From a virus, in the IMG/VR virus record IMGVR_UViG_3300021197_001078, positions 1 to 25,427 of that record: 25,427 nucleotides of DNA. The stretch is one strand, 5' to 3'. The notes under the pieces are model-generated. The model searched no databases. It was not told the DNA's origin and saw only the letters and a list, made by a program, of their open reading frames with translations. The translations under genes were made by a program, and so were the position numbers. The number at the start of each line of letters is the position of its first letter. Position 1 is the stretch's first letter. Of this stretch, positions 1-7,852 are shown one piece after another.

Positions 1-1
1 A

Positions 2-1129
2 TCTGGTTTATATGCTTTGTTTATTCCAATGGAATGGAACTTTGAAGGATTTATTGATGAATATGGACGACCTGTCTTCACTACTCCAGGACGAGATGTT
101 CATGGACCAGACGGTGAACTAATAGATGTAGGCGTTGTTGACCACTGGGATAACGAAGTAGATGGACTAAAAGACGATCAAGACGCTTTGAATGAATTTT
201 ACCGTCAGTTTCCAAGAACTACAGAGCACGCGTTTAGAGATGAAACTAAAAACAGTCTGTTTAACTTAACTAAAATATACGAGCAAATAGATTATAATGA
301 AGGAGCTAAAAGCTCTGCTGTTGTTACAACTGGAAGCTTTCAATGGGTTAATGGAGTTAAAGACACTCAAGTTGTTTTCAACCCTGATCCAAGCGGTAGG
401 TTTAAAGTGAGTTGGGTTCCAGATAGAAATCTACAAAATAGAGTGATACTTAAAAATGGAATAAAATATCCTGGAAATGAACACGTGGGCGCTTTTGGTT
501 GCGATAGTTATGATATTAGCGGTACTGTTGATGGTAGAGGATCCAACGGATCTCTTCATGGACTAACTAAGTTTTCTATGGAATCAGCACCAGCGAATAC
601 TTTTTTTCTGGAATATATTGCTAGACCACAAACCGCAGAAATATTCTTTGAGGATATATTAATGGCTTGCGTATTTTACGGTATGCCAATATTAGCAGAG
701 AATAACAAACCAAGGTTGCTGTACTATTTTAAAAGAAGAGGATATAGAGGATTTAGTATGAATAGACCAGATAAGATTTGGAATAAACTATCTACTACTG
801 AAAAAGAAATAGGTGGTATGCCAAACTCTAGCGAGGATATAAAGCAAGCTCATGCTGCTGCAATTGAAATGTATATTAACGATCACGTTGGTATAGGTCA
901 AGAAGGCGACTATGGCACAATGTACTTTAATGAAACGCTAAACGACTGGGCTAAGTTTGATATAAACAAAAGAACTAAGCATGATGCCTCTATAAGTTCT
1001 GGTTTAGCTATAATGGCTTGCAACAGGCATTTATATAAACCAAGACAAGATAGACAAGCTAACAAAGTGAATATAAGTATGGCAAGATATACTAACGACG
1101 GTTTTGCGTCAAAAATTATTAAAAATTAA
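2..1129 (+). CDS. terL: Terminase large subunit, C-terminal part (5' truncated)
   Basis: Packaging motor subunit; the visible part is the linker and RNase H-like nuclease that cuts concatemeric DNA during head filling. The frame is open to the left edge, so the N-terminal ATPase with its Walker motifs lies outside the window. The first in-frame start-like codon (TTG at 17) is probably internal. Counting from that TTG, candidate metal-binding acidic residues are D163 in the segment FGCDSYD, E212/D213 in FFEDIL, and D323 in KHDASISSGL. This spacing and order are usual for terminase nuclease domains. The linker wording (MEWNFEGF..., EFYRQFPRTTEHAF) matches what I recall of terminases from marine Bacteroidota phages. 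The portal start follows two bases after the stop, as expected for a packaging module. Identity is firm; the exact subfamily is not. Confidence 0.93.
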   Translation, partial: SGLYALFIPMEWNFEGFIDEYGRPVFTTPGRDVHGPDGELIDVGVVDHWDNEVDGLKDDQDALNEFYRQFPRTTEHAFRDETKNSLFNLTKIYEQIDYNEGAKSSAVVTTGSFQWVNGVKDTQVVFNPDPSGRFKVSWVPDRNLQNRVILKNGIKYPGNEHVGAFGCDSYDISGTVDGRGSNGSLHGLTKFSMESAPANTFFLEYIARPQTAEIFFEDILMACVFYGMPILAENNKPRLLYYFKRRGYRGFSMNRPDKIWNKLSTTEKEIGGMPNSSEDIKQAHAAAIEMYINDHVGIGQEGDYGTMYFNETLNDWAKFDINKRTKHDASISSGLAIMACNRHLYKPRQDRQANKVNISMARYTNDGFASKIIKN

Positions 1130-1131
1130 AT

Positions 1132-3552
1132 ATGGCTGATTCAGTTATAAAAAGTTATTTCCCTAGCCAAGTAGTTAGTGACATTGAAAAAGTTAGTTAC
1201 GACTACGGTATGAAGGTTGCTAAAGCTATCGAAAGCGAATGGTTTTCTGATGGCTACAATAATAGGTATCTAAATAATCAAAACAACTTTCATAGATTAA
1301 GATTGTATGCTAGAGGCGAGCAGTCTATACAGAAATATAAAGACGAACTGTCTATAAACGGCGATTTATCTTATTTAAACCTTGACTGGAAACCAGTACC
1401 TATTATATCTAAGTTTGTGGATATAGTTGTTAATGGTATAGCTGAAAGAACTTACGACATAAAAGCTTATTCTCAAGACCCGTTCGGCGTTCAGAAAAGA
1501 ACAGAGTACATGCAGTCTATTATAGACGATATGAGAACTCAAGAAATAAACAACTTTGCGGAAGAGGCTTTCGGCGTTAATCTATATGCTAACGATCCTG
1601 AGTCTTTACCTAGAGATGAAGAAGAATTACAATTACACATGCAGCTTGATTATAAGCAGGCTGTCGAGATAGCTGAAGAGCAAGCTATAAACGTTTTGCT
1701 TGAAGGTAATAGATATGAGCTTACTAAAAAAAGATTTTATTACGACTTAACTGTTCTAGGTATTGGTGCTGTTAAAACCTCATTCAATACATCTGAAGGC
1801 GTTGTAGTTGATTACGTAGATCCAGAAAACTTAGTTTACTCTTACACTGACTCACCTTATTTCGAAGATATATACTACGTAGGTGAAGTGAAGACTATTC
1901 CTATTAATGAACTTACTAAGCAGTTTCCACATTTAACTCAAGAAGACTTAGAGGAAATAAATAAGAATAGCGCTAGAGACGACGGTAGATATAACACTAG
2001 AACGTCTGGCAACAGCAGGTACACTGACAACAATCAAGTATCTGTATTGTACTTTAACTATAAGACTTATATGAATGAGGTGTATAAAGTTAAAGAAACT
2101 GGCACTGGCGCTGAGCGAGCTATAGAGAAAGATGACACATTTAATCCTCCGCAAGACATGGAGGCTAACTTTAGTAAGGTTAGTAAGTCTGTAGAGGTTT
2201 TGTATGAAGGTGCTAAAATACTAGGTACAGAGAAATTACTTAAGTGGGAGATGTCTAAGAATATGATGCGCCCTAAAAGCGATTACACTAAAGTAAAGAT
2301 GAATTACTCTATTGTAGCGCCAAGAATGTATAACGGCAAAATAGAATCACTAGTCAGTCGTATTACAGGTTTCGCTGATATGATTCAGCTAACACACTTA
2401 AAGCTACAGCAAGTAATGTCAAGACTTGTGCCAGATGGAGTTTACTTAGACGCAGATGGTTTAGCAGAAATAGATTTAGGCAACGGTACAAATTATAATC
2501 CACAAGAAGCTTTAAATATGTTCTTCCAAACAGGTTCTGTTATCGGTAGATCAATGACTGCTGACGGTGATATGAATCCAGGTCGAGTACCTATTCAAGA
2601 AATATCAAGTGGATCAGGTGGGGCTAAGATGCAAAGTTTGATTGGTACGTACAACTACTATTTGCAAATGATTCGCGATACAACCGGACTTAACGAAGCT
2701 AGAGATGGTAGCACGCCGGACAAAAATGCTTTAGTAGGTGTTCAAAAATTAGCGGCTGCTAATAGTAACACTGCTACTAGACATATACTACAGGCTGGCT
2801 TATTTTTAACAGCTGAAGTAGCAGAATCTTTATCTCTTAGAATATCAGACATTATAGAATACTCTCCAACAAAAGATGCTTTTGTTCAAGCTATAGGCGC
2901 TCACAACGTTGCTACACTTGAAGAAATGTCAGAGCTACATCTATACGACTTTGGTATATTTATAGAGCTTGCTCCAGATGAAGAAGAGAAAGCAATGCTA
3001 GAGAACAACATACAAGTCGCTATAGCTCAGAAAAACATCGATCTTGAGGACGCTATAGATTTAAGGGATATTAAAAACATCAAGCTAGCTAATCAACTAT
3101 TGAAGATTAGGCGGAAAGAAAAGATGCAAAGAGATCAACAGCTGCAACAGCAAAATATTCAAATGCAAGCACAAGCTAATACTCAATCAGCGCAAGCGGC
3201 AGCTCAGCTAGATATTCAGAAGCAGCAAGTTATAGCTCAGATGGAAGCTCAACTTGAGCAAACTAAATCTCAGCTTAGGCTGCAAGAAACACAGGCTGAC
3301 GTTGAGTTTAAAAAGCAGCTAATGCAAATGGAGTTTCAAATGAACATGCAGTTAAAGCAAGCCGAGGTTGACGGTATGAAAACCAGAGAAAAAGAAAAAG
3401 AAGATCGTAAAGACGAAAGAACTAAAATCCAAGCATCACAACAGAGCGAGCTTATAGACCAAAGAAAGACAGGTGGTTCACCTAAAAAGTTTGAGTCAGC
3501 AGGTAATGATGTACTTGGTGGATTTGATCTAGGTGGATTTGAGCCTAGATAA
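1132..3552 (+). CDS. Portal protein
   Basis: Forms the dodecameric ring at the unique head vertex through which DNA enters and leaves and on which the tail is built. The 806-residue length is at the large end for short-tailed phages, close to P22-type portals. Residues about 180-280 contain the helix-plus-strand pattern seen in portals (YDLTVLGIGAVKTSF, then VDYVDPENLVYSY). Residues about 515-550 (GLNEARDGSTPDKNALVGVQ) resemble the conserved segment near the tunnel loop. From about 654 to 781 the chain is an extremely Gln-, Ala- and Lys-rich helix. It probably forms a coiled-coil barrel extending into the head, like the P22 portal barrel; that role is inferred. The start is ATG two bases after terL with no Shine-Dalgarno motif. 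Its place between terL and scaffold/capsid agrees with the call. Confidence 0.88.
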   Translation: MADSVIKSYFPSQVVSDIEKVSYDYGMKVAKAIESEWFSDGYNNRYLNNQNNFHRLRLYARGEQSIQKYKDELSINGDLSYLNLDWKPVPIISKFVDIVVNGIAERTYDIKAYSQDPFGVQKRTEYMQSIIDDMRTQEINNFAEEAFGVNLYANDPESLPRDEEELQLHMQLDYKQAVEIAEEQAINVLLEGNRYELTKKRFYYDLTVLGIGAVKTSFNTSEGVVVDYVDPENLVYSYTDSPYFEDIYYVGEVKTIPINELTKQFPHLTQEDLEEINKNSARDDGRYNTRTSGNSRYTDNNQVSVLYFNYKTYMNEVYKVKETGTGAERAIEKDDTFNPPQDMEANFSKVSKSVEVLYEGAKILGTEKLLKWEMSKNMMRPKSDYTKVKMNYSIVAPRMYNGKIESLVSRITGFADMIQLTHLKLQQVMSRLVPDGVYLDADGLAEIDLGNGTNYNPQEALNMFFQTGSVIGRSMTADGDMNPGRVPIQEISSGSGGAKMQSLIGTYNYYLQMIRDTTGLNEARDGSTPDKNALVGVQKLAAANSNTATRHILQAGLFLTAEVAESLSLRISDIIEYSPTKDAFVQAIGAHNVATLEEMSELHLYDFGIFIELAPDEEEKAMLENNIQVAIAQKNIDLEDAIDLRDIKNIKLANQLLKIRRKEKMQRDQQLQQQNIQMQAQANTQSAQAAAQLDIQKQQVIAQMEAQLEQTKSQLRLQETQADVEFKKQLMQMEFQMNMQLKQAEVDGMKTREKEKEDRKDERTKIQASQQSELIDQRKTGGSPKKFESAGNDVLGGFDLGGFEPR

Positions 3553-3575
3553 TTACTAATTTTATATTTTATATT

Positions 3576-4760
3576 ATGGAACAAAACGAAAACAAGGATG
3601 ATATTGTCAAAATAGACATGAAAAACTTAACGCCGCAAGGAGAACAGGAAAGTGTAACTAAGGTTGACTTTAGTAAACCTCCGGAAATAGAAGATGATAC
3701 CAATGAAGAACCAGTTAAAGATGACGGAGCTGACGAGGCAAGAGTGGTTAGAAGCGATGAAAGTGCCGACGCCGTTGAGGAACAAGAAGAAGTACAGGCG
3801 GAAGCAGAAACACAAGAAGCTCCAGCCTTAGAAGAAATAACAGAAGAAAAAGCTGAAGAACCGAACGAGGTTGTTGAAGATTTAGTTGAAGAAGTTCAAG
3901 AGGCTATAGCAGAAGCAGGAGCTACTGGAGAACCACTACCAGAGAATATTCAAAAGTTAATGGACTTTATGAATGAAACTGGTGGTACACTAGAAGATTA
4001 CGTCAACTTAAATAAAGATTACTCTGATGTTGACAACCTAACGGCATTAGAAGAGTACTATAAAAAGACTAAGCCGCATTTGTCGGCTGATGAAATAGAT
4101 TTCTTAATAGAAGATCAATTTAACTTTGACGAAGAGTTAGATGATGAAAAAGATATTAAGAGAAAAAAGCTAGCGCTAAAAGAGCAAGTTGCCAGCGCAA
4201 AGGCCTACTTAGACGGGCAAAAGTCTAAATATTATGATGAGATTAAAGCTGGTTCAAACCTTCCGCCAGAAGCGCAGAAGGCTGTGGACTTCTTTAATCG
4301 ATATAACAAGGAAAGCGAAGAGGCTAATAAGACAGCTGAAGAAGCTAAATCTACTTTCTTACAAAAAACCGATCAGGTTTTTAACGACAAGTTCAAAGGT
4401 TTTGAATACAACGTCGGAGATAAGAAATATAGATTTAATGTGGGTAATGCTGATGAGGTTAAGACTACTCAAAGCGACATTAATAACTTTGTCAAAAAGT
4501 TTTTGAACGAAGATAATACAATGTCAGACGCTAAGGGTTATCACAAATCTCTATTTACAGCAATGAACGCAGATGCTGTTGCTAAACACTTTTACGATCA
4601 AGGCCGATCAGATGCTATCAAGGATAGTGTTGCAAAAAGTAAAAACGTAAATATGGACCCAAGGCAAAGTCATGGTGAAGTAAAGGTTGGCGGAACAAAG
4701 TTTAAGGTGCTAAGTGGTGATTCTTCAGATTCTTTGAAATTTAAAATAAAACGAAAATAA
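3576..4760 (+). CDS. Probable head scaffolding protein
   Basis: A 394-residue protein placed directly before the capsid gene, the usual slot for an assembly scaffold. Residues about 20-130 are strongly acidic, dominated by Glu and Asp with Ala, Val and Pro, and are probably disordered or helical. The middle (about 130-290) is charged and helix-rich with coiled-coil character. The last residues turn basic (KFKIKRK). An acidic helical body with a basic C-terminal tail is what P22-type scaffolds use to bind the coat protein, so a transient scaffold is the best reading. No protease motif is visible, so self-cleavage cannot be claimed. Sequence identity to a named family was not recognised; the call rests on composition and position. 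The start is ATG 23 bases after the portal, preceded by a pure A/T leader except for one C. Confidence 0.65.
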   Translation: MEQNENKDDIVKIDMKNLTPQGEQESVTKVDFSKPPEIEDDTNEEPVKDDGADEARVVRSDESADAVEEQEEVQAEAETQEAPALEEITEEKAEEPNEVVEDLVEEVQEAIAEAGATGEPLPENIQKLMDFMNETGGTLEDYVNLNKDYSDVDNLTALEEYYKKTKPHLSADEIDFLIEDQFNFDEELDDEKDIKRKKLALKEQVASAKAYLDGQKSKYYDEIKAGSNLPPEAQKAVDFFNRYNKESEEANKTAEEAKSTFLQKTDQVFNDKFKGFEYNVGDKKYRFNVGNADEVKTTQSDINNFVKKFLNEDNTMSDAKGYHKSLFTAMNADAVAKHFYDQGRSDAIKDSVAKSKNVNMDPRQSHGEVKVGGTKFKVLSGDSSDSLKFKIKRK

Positions 4761-4782
4761 TTTAACTTAAAATTTAGAAATT

Positions 4783-6174
4783 ATGGCAGGAGAAAATCCA
4801 ACAGCTGGTGGCGGTTTAAATAGCGTACCAGCACCGGGCAAACAGACAGTCTCATCAGCGTATGTTGATTTAAGAGAAGAGGGCTGGGCTCAACAATATT
4901 TACCAGATCTTATGGAGCAAGAAGCTGAGGTTTTTGGAAACAGAACTATCTCAGGATTTTTATCGCAAGTAGGAGCTGAAGAGGCGATGGCGTCTGATCA
5001 AGTACTTTGGTCTGAGCAAGGTCGTTTACACATTAAAGAAACTGTTACTATTACTACAGCAAGTGCTGGTCTTTGTACTACAGGAGCAGCTCACTCTGTA
5101 AGAAAAGGTGACACTGTGGTTCTTCACGGGCTTACTGGTACTGGTGACGGAGACACGATCAAAGGTTATGTATCGGCTGTTCCATCAACGACTACTTTCA
5201 ATGTATTACCTTACACTCAAGCTACATTAGCAACTGGCTCTTTATTTGCTGACGCTGATACAGCTACAGTATTTGTATACGGTTCTGAGTACGCTAAAGG
5301 TGTTGAGGGTAGAGACGAAGGTTTAGAGCCTGGCTTTAAGTCTTTCGAGAACAAACCAATTATCATTAAAGATAAGTACGAAGTATCAGGTTCTGATGCA
5401 TCTGCAATCGGTTGGATCGAAGTATCTGGCGAAGACGGGCAGAACGGTTACTTATGGTACTTGAAAGCTTCAGGTGACACAATGTCTCGTTTTACTGATT
5501 ATTGTGAAATGGCGATGATTGAAGGTGAATTAAACGCTAACAGTTCAACTGCACCAGCAGGTACTGAAGGTTTATTTGCAGCTATCAAGAACAGAGGTCA
5601 CTACACAGCGGGTATTACAGGTTCAAGCGTTTCTGATGACTTAGAGTCTTTCGACTTTATTCTTAAGAAGTTTGACGCTCAAGGTGCTATTGAAGAAAAC
5701 ATGATGTTCGTGAACAGAAATGTATCTTTAGCTATTGACGACATGCTAGCTTCTATGAATTCTTACGGTGGCGGTGGTACATCTTACGGTGTATTCAACA
5801 ACTCTGAGGATATGGCATTAAACTTAGGTTTCTCTGGATTTAGAAGAGGTTCTTATGACTTCTACAAATCTGACTGGAAATACCTAAACGACGCTCAAAC
5901 TCGTGGAGCTTTAAATGGTGAAGACGTTAGAGGTGTATTTGTGCCGGCTGGTGTATCTTCAGTATACGACCAAATGCTAGGGAAAAACATGAAGCGCCCG
6001 TTTTTACACGTTCGTTTCCGTGCTTCTCAAACTGAGTCTCGTAAAATGAAGACATGGGTTACAGGATCTGTAGGCGCTGTATCATCTGACTTGGATGCTA
6101 TGGAGGTAAACTACTTATCTGAAAGATGTTTAGTTACTCAAGGAGCTAACAACTTTATGTTGTTAACTGACTAA
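4783..6174 (+). CDS. Major capsid protein (HK97-fold expected)
   Basis: Main shell protein of the head. The 463-residue length, the N-terminal pattern (REEGWAQQYLPDLMEQEAEVFG), the central helix segment (GDTMSRFTDYCEMAMIEGEL) and the C-terminal part (VNYLSERCLVTQGANNFML) are of the type seen in capsid proteins of short-tailed phages of Bacteroidota and marine samples. Residues about 86-171 are a Thr/Gly/Val-rich beta stretch that interrupts the fold and may be a surface Ig-like insertion. Seven of the 17 arginine codons are CGT or CGC, whereas neighbours use almost only AGA, and C-ending Tyr, Asn, Asp and Phe codons are common. This fits selection for very high expression. The gene follows the scaffold by 22 bases and is closed by a strong terminator, which would let it be the most abundant message. 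No Shine-Dalgarno motif precedes the ATG. Confidence 0.87.
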   Translation: MAGENPTAGGGLNSVPAPGKQTVSSAYVDLREEGWAQQYLPDLMEQEAEVFGNRTISGFLSQVGAEEAMASDQVLWSEQGRLHIKETVTITTASAGLCTTGAAHSVRKGDTVVLHGLTGTGDGDTIKGYVSAVPSTTTFNVLPYTQATLATGSLFADADTATVFVYGSEYAKGVEGRDEGLEPGFKSFENKPIIIKDKYEVSGSDASAIGWIEVSGEDGQNGYLWYLKASGDTMSRFTDYCEMAMIEGELNANSSTAPAGTEGLFAAIKNRGHYTAGITGSSVSDDLESFDFILKKFDAQGAIEENMMFVNRNVSLAIDDMLASMNSYGGGGTSYGVFNNSEDMALNLGFSGFRRGSYDFYKSDWKYLNDAQTRGALNGEDVRGVFVPAGVSSVYDQMLGKNMKRPFLHVRFRASQTESRKMKTWVTGSVGAVSSDLDAMEVNYLSERCLVTQGANNFMLLTD

Positions 6175-6182
6175 TTATTATT

Positions 6183-6217
6183 AAGGTCGAGGGCTTCGGT
6201 CCTCGATCTTTTTTTTT
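6183..6217 (+). terminator. Strong intrinsic terminator after the capsid gene
   Basis: The left arm at 6183-6194 pairs with 6199-6210 over twelve base pairs, two of them G-U. It closes on a C(UUCG)G tetraloop at 6194-6199, an unusually stable RNA loop. Nine T residues follow at 6209-6217, the first two shared with the base of the stem. This is a textbook rho-independent terminator. It starts 8 bases past the capsid stop and separates early structural genes from tail genes, probably with partial read-through because no clear promoter follows. Confidence 0.93.
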
Positions 6218-6240
6218 ATTAACTATTATTATATATTATT

Positions 6241-7071
6241 ATGGCAAAAAAACAAACAAAAAAAGTACAGGTGGAAACGCCTGAAGTAAAAGCAACTAAC
6301 GAGATTACTCAAGTTGTTATTGAAAAACCAAAACCTAAGAAAGACACTTGGGAAATTAAAGACAGAGTATACATACTTAAACATGGTCTTTCACCTTTAA
6401 GCTACGCTATCAAAAGCTCTAGCATATTCTGGTTTGACGAAGAAAAAGGCTACGAAAGAGAGTTAAAGTATACCAGAAATCAAAAAACACCATTTGTTGA
6501 TGAGTTTCCAGAAGGTTCTCAATCAAAGCTAGAGCACATTGTATTTGAAGACGGCGTTTTAGCTGTTAAAAAAGAAAAACAAACTTTGCAGAAACTAATG
6601 TCTTTGTATCACCCAAGCTTGAACAAAAAGTACGAAGAGTTTGATGCGGTTAAAGAAGCTGTTGACGAGGTTGATGTGCTAGAGTTAGAGATAGAAGCTT
6701 TAATGGCAGCTAAAGAGATGGATATAGATATGGCGGAAGCTGTAATGCGCGTAGAGCTAGGATCTAAAGTATCTACGATGAGTTCTAAAGAGCTTAAAAG
6801 AGATCTACTATTATTTGCTAAGAGAAATCCAAGTATGTTCTTAGAGCTAGCCGACGATGATAACGTGCATCTTAGAAACATTGGTATTAGAGCAACTGAA
6901 ATGGGGATAATAAAACTATCTCAAGACAACAGGACATTTAAGTGGGCTTCTAACGATAGAAAACTTATGACTGTTCCTTTTGATGAACACCCATACTCTG
7001 CGCTTGCAATGTGGTTTAAGACTGACGAAGGTATGGAAGTCTTTGGTAGCATTGAAAAGCGATTAAAGTAA
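6241..7071 (+). CDS. Conserved-looking virion-module protein, function unknown
   Basis: A 276-residue soluble protein with no recognised catalytic motif, signal peptide or membrane segment. Residues 1-36 are Lys-rich and probably disordered; two runs of seven A lie in the first ten codons. Residues about 37-110 look mixed alpha/beta (WEIKDRVYILKHGLSPLSY, then HIVFEDGVLAV). Residues about 110-200 are helical and acidic (EEFDAVKEAVDEVDVLELE). The C-terminal part (LKRDLLLFAKRNPSMFLELA onward) is compact and resembles a small helical or winged-helix-like domain. Similar proteins are familiar to me immediately after the capsid gene in marine flavobacterial-type phages, where they are unassigned. 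Position suggests a capsid-associated or head-completion role; that is inference only. The ATG is preceded by an A/T leader after the capsid terminator. Confidence 0.7.
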   Translation: MAKKQTKKVQVETPEVKATNEITQVVIEKPKPKKDTWEIKDRVYILKHGLSPLSYAIKSSSIFWFDEEKGYERELKYTRNQKTPFVDEFPEGSQSKLEHIVFEDGVLAVKKEKQTLQKLMSLYHPSLNKKYEEFDAVKEAVDEVDVLELEIEALMAAKEMDIDMAEAVMRVELGSKVSTMSSKELKRDLLLFAKRNPSMFLELADDDNVHLRNIGIRATEMGIIKLSQDNRTFKWASNDRKLMTVPFDEHPYSALAMWFKTDEGMEVFGSIEKRLK

Positions 7072-7079
7072 GTGATTAT

Positions 7080-7122
7080 TTATGATAGCTAGGTCGCCCG
7101 AGTGGTGGCTTAGCTTTCATAA
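7080..7122 (+). other. Long intergenic RNA hairpin without U tract
   Basis: The 64-base gap between two genes is mostly one hairpin. Positions 7087-7098 pair with 7104-7115 (12 pairs, three of them G-U) around the 5-base loop CGAGT at 7099-7103. After a single T-T mismatch (7086/7116), positions 7080-7085 pair with 7117-7122. No T run follows; the sequence continues AATAAATAAAA to the ATG at 7136. The G-U pairs suggest it works as RNA. It could be an mRNA processing site, a 3' stabiliser or a control element for the following gene. Confidence 0.7.
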
Positions 7123-7135
7123 TAAATAAAACGCA

Positions 7136-7849
7136 ATGGCAGTAGACGTAAATACAGTATATCAAAGGGTGTTGGCTATCGCCAATAAAGAGCAGAGAGG
7201 CTACATCACACCTCAAGAGTTCAACTTATTTGCTAATCAAGCTCAGATGAAAATATTTGAGCAGTACTTTTACGATGTCAATCAGTTTAGCAGGGTTCCA
7301 GGCAACGACACTGGAATAGGTGATATGCTAAGTATGCTAGCGGAGAAGATAGCTGAGTTTGAGGTTCATGGAACTTCGGTGAGCTCTGGAACAACTTTAC
7401 CTGCAGATCTTTACAAAATAATGGATCTATATTATACGGACGCCGACGGCAATGATTACCCATTACAAAGAATTACAAAAAAAGAATTTTCTCAGTATAG
7501 GCTTTCTAAGTTACCTATAATATCAAGCACTAAACCCGTGTACATTCAAAACTCAACTGGAGTAGTGTGTTATTCAGCGTTGACTAAGTCTACTTCTACA
7601 GCTATAACTAGCAGTGTGGATATAGACTATATTAAGAAGCCAGCGAACGCTGTTTGGGGTTATAATGTTATTGTAGGTCAAGCTTTGTATAATAGCTCAA
7701 CATCAATAGACTTTGAGTTGCACCCTTCAGAAGAAACATCGCTAGTAAACGAAATACTAGAATTAGCTGGTATAATGATGGAAAAGCCTAACTTAGTCAA
7801 TATAGCTAACGCAGAAGAAGATAAAAAAGTACAACAAGAAAAATCATAA
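7136..7849 (+). CDS. Probable head-tail connector / ring protein
   Basis: A 237-residue protein. Its start (VNTVYQRVLAIANKEQRGYITPQEFN) is familiar from structural proteins of marine short-tailed phages. The N-terminal half is helical; residues about 80-190 are mixed with beta strands (TTLPADLYKIMDLYYTD, PVYIQNSTGVVCYS, SVDIDYIKKPA); and the C-terminal helix contains HPSEETSLVNEILELAGIMM. That last pattern, a conserved Glu/Leu helix after an 'I.Y.KKP' strand, is seen in head-completion and ring proteins that bind under the portal. It is followed three bases later by another connector-like gene, so the two are probably translated together and assemble in the same neck. Placement just before the tail hub gene supports a neck role. 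Exact ring position cannot be assigned from sequence alone. Confidence 0.6.
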   Translation: MAVDVNTVYQRVLAIANKEQRGYITPQEFNLFANQAQMKIFEQYFYDVNQFSRVPGNDTGIGDMLSMLAEKIAEFEVHGTSVSSGTTLPADLYKIMDLYYTDADGNDYPLQRITKKEFSQYRLSKLPIISSTKPVYIQNSTGVVCYSALTKSTSTAITSSVDIDYIKKPANAVWGYNVIVGQALYNSSTSIDFELHPSEETSLVNEILELAGIMMEKPNLVNIANAEEDKKVQQEKS

Positions 7850-7852
7850 TAA

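Noticed and set aside
4234-4506. Plus-strand 90-codon frame inside the scaffold gene
   Set aside because: It is an out-of-frame shadow rich in Arg, Leu and Lys produced by the Lys/Glu-rich coding frame, with no separate leader.
6241-6270. Two runs of seven A at the start of the gene as a slippage or frameshift site
   Set aside because: Runs of this length are expected in Lys-rich AT-rich genes, and no alternative frame product or downstream frame switch is visible.
7091-7110. GGTCGCCCGAGTGGTGG resembles the D-arm region of Leu/Ser tRNAs
   Set aside because: No acceptor stem, anticodon arm or T-arm fits in the 64-base gap, and the bases are fully used by the hairpin. A D-arm is also not the usual attachment core.
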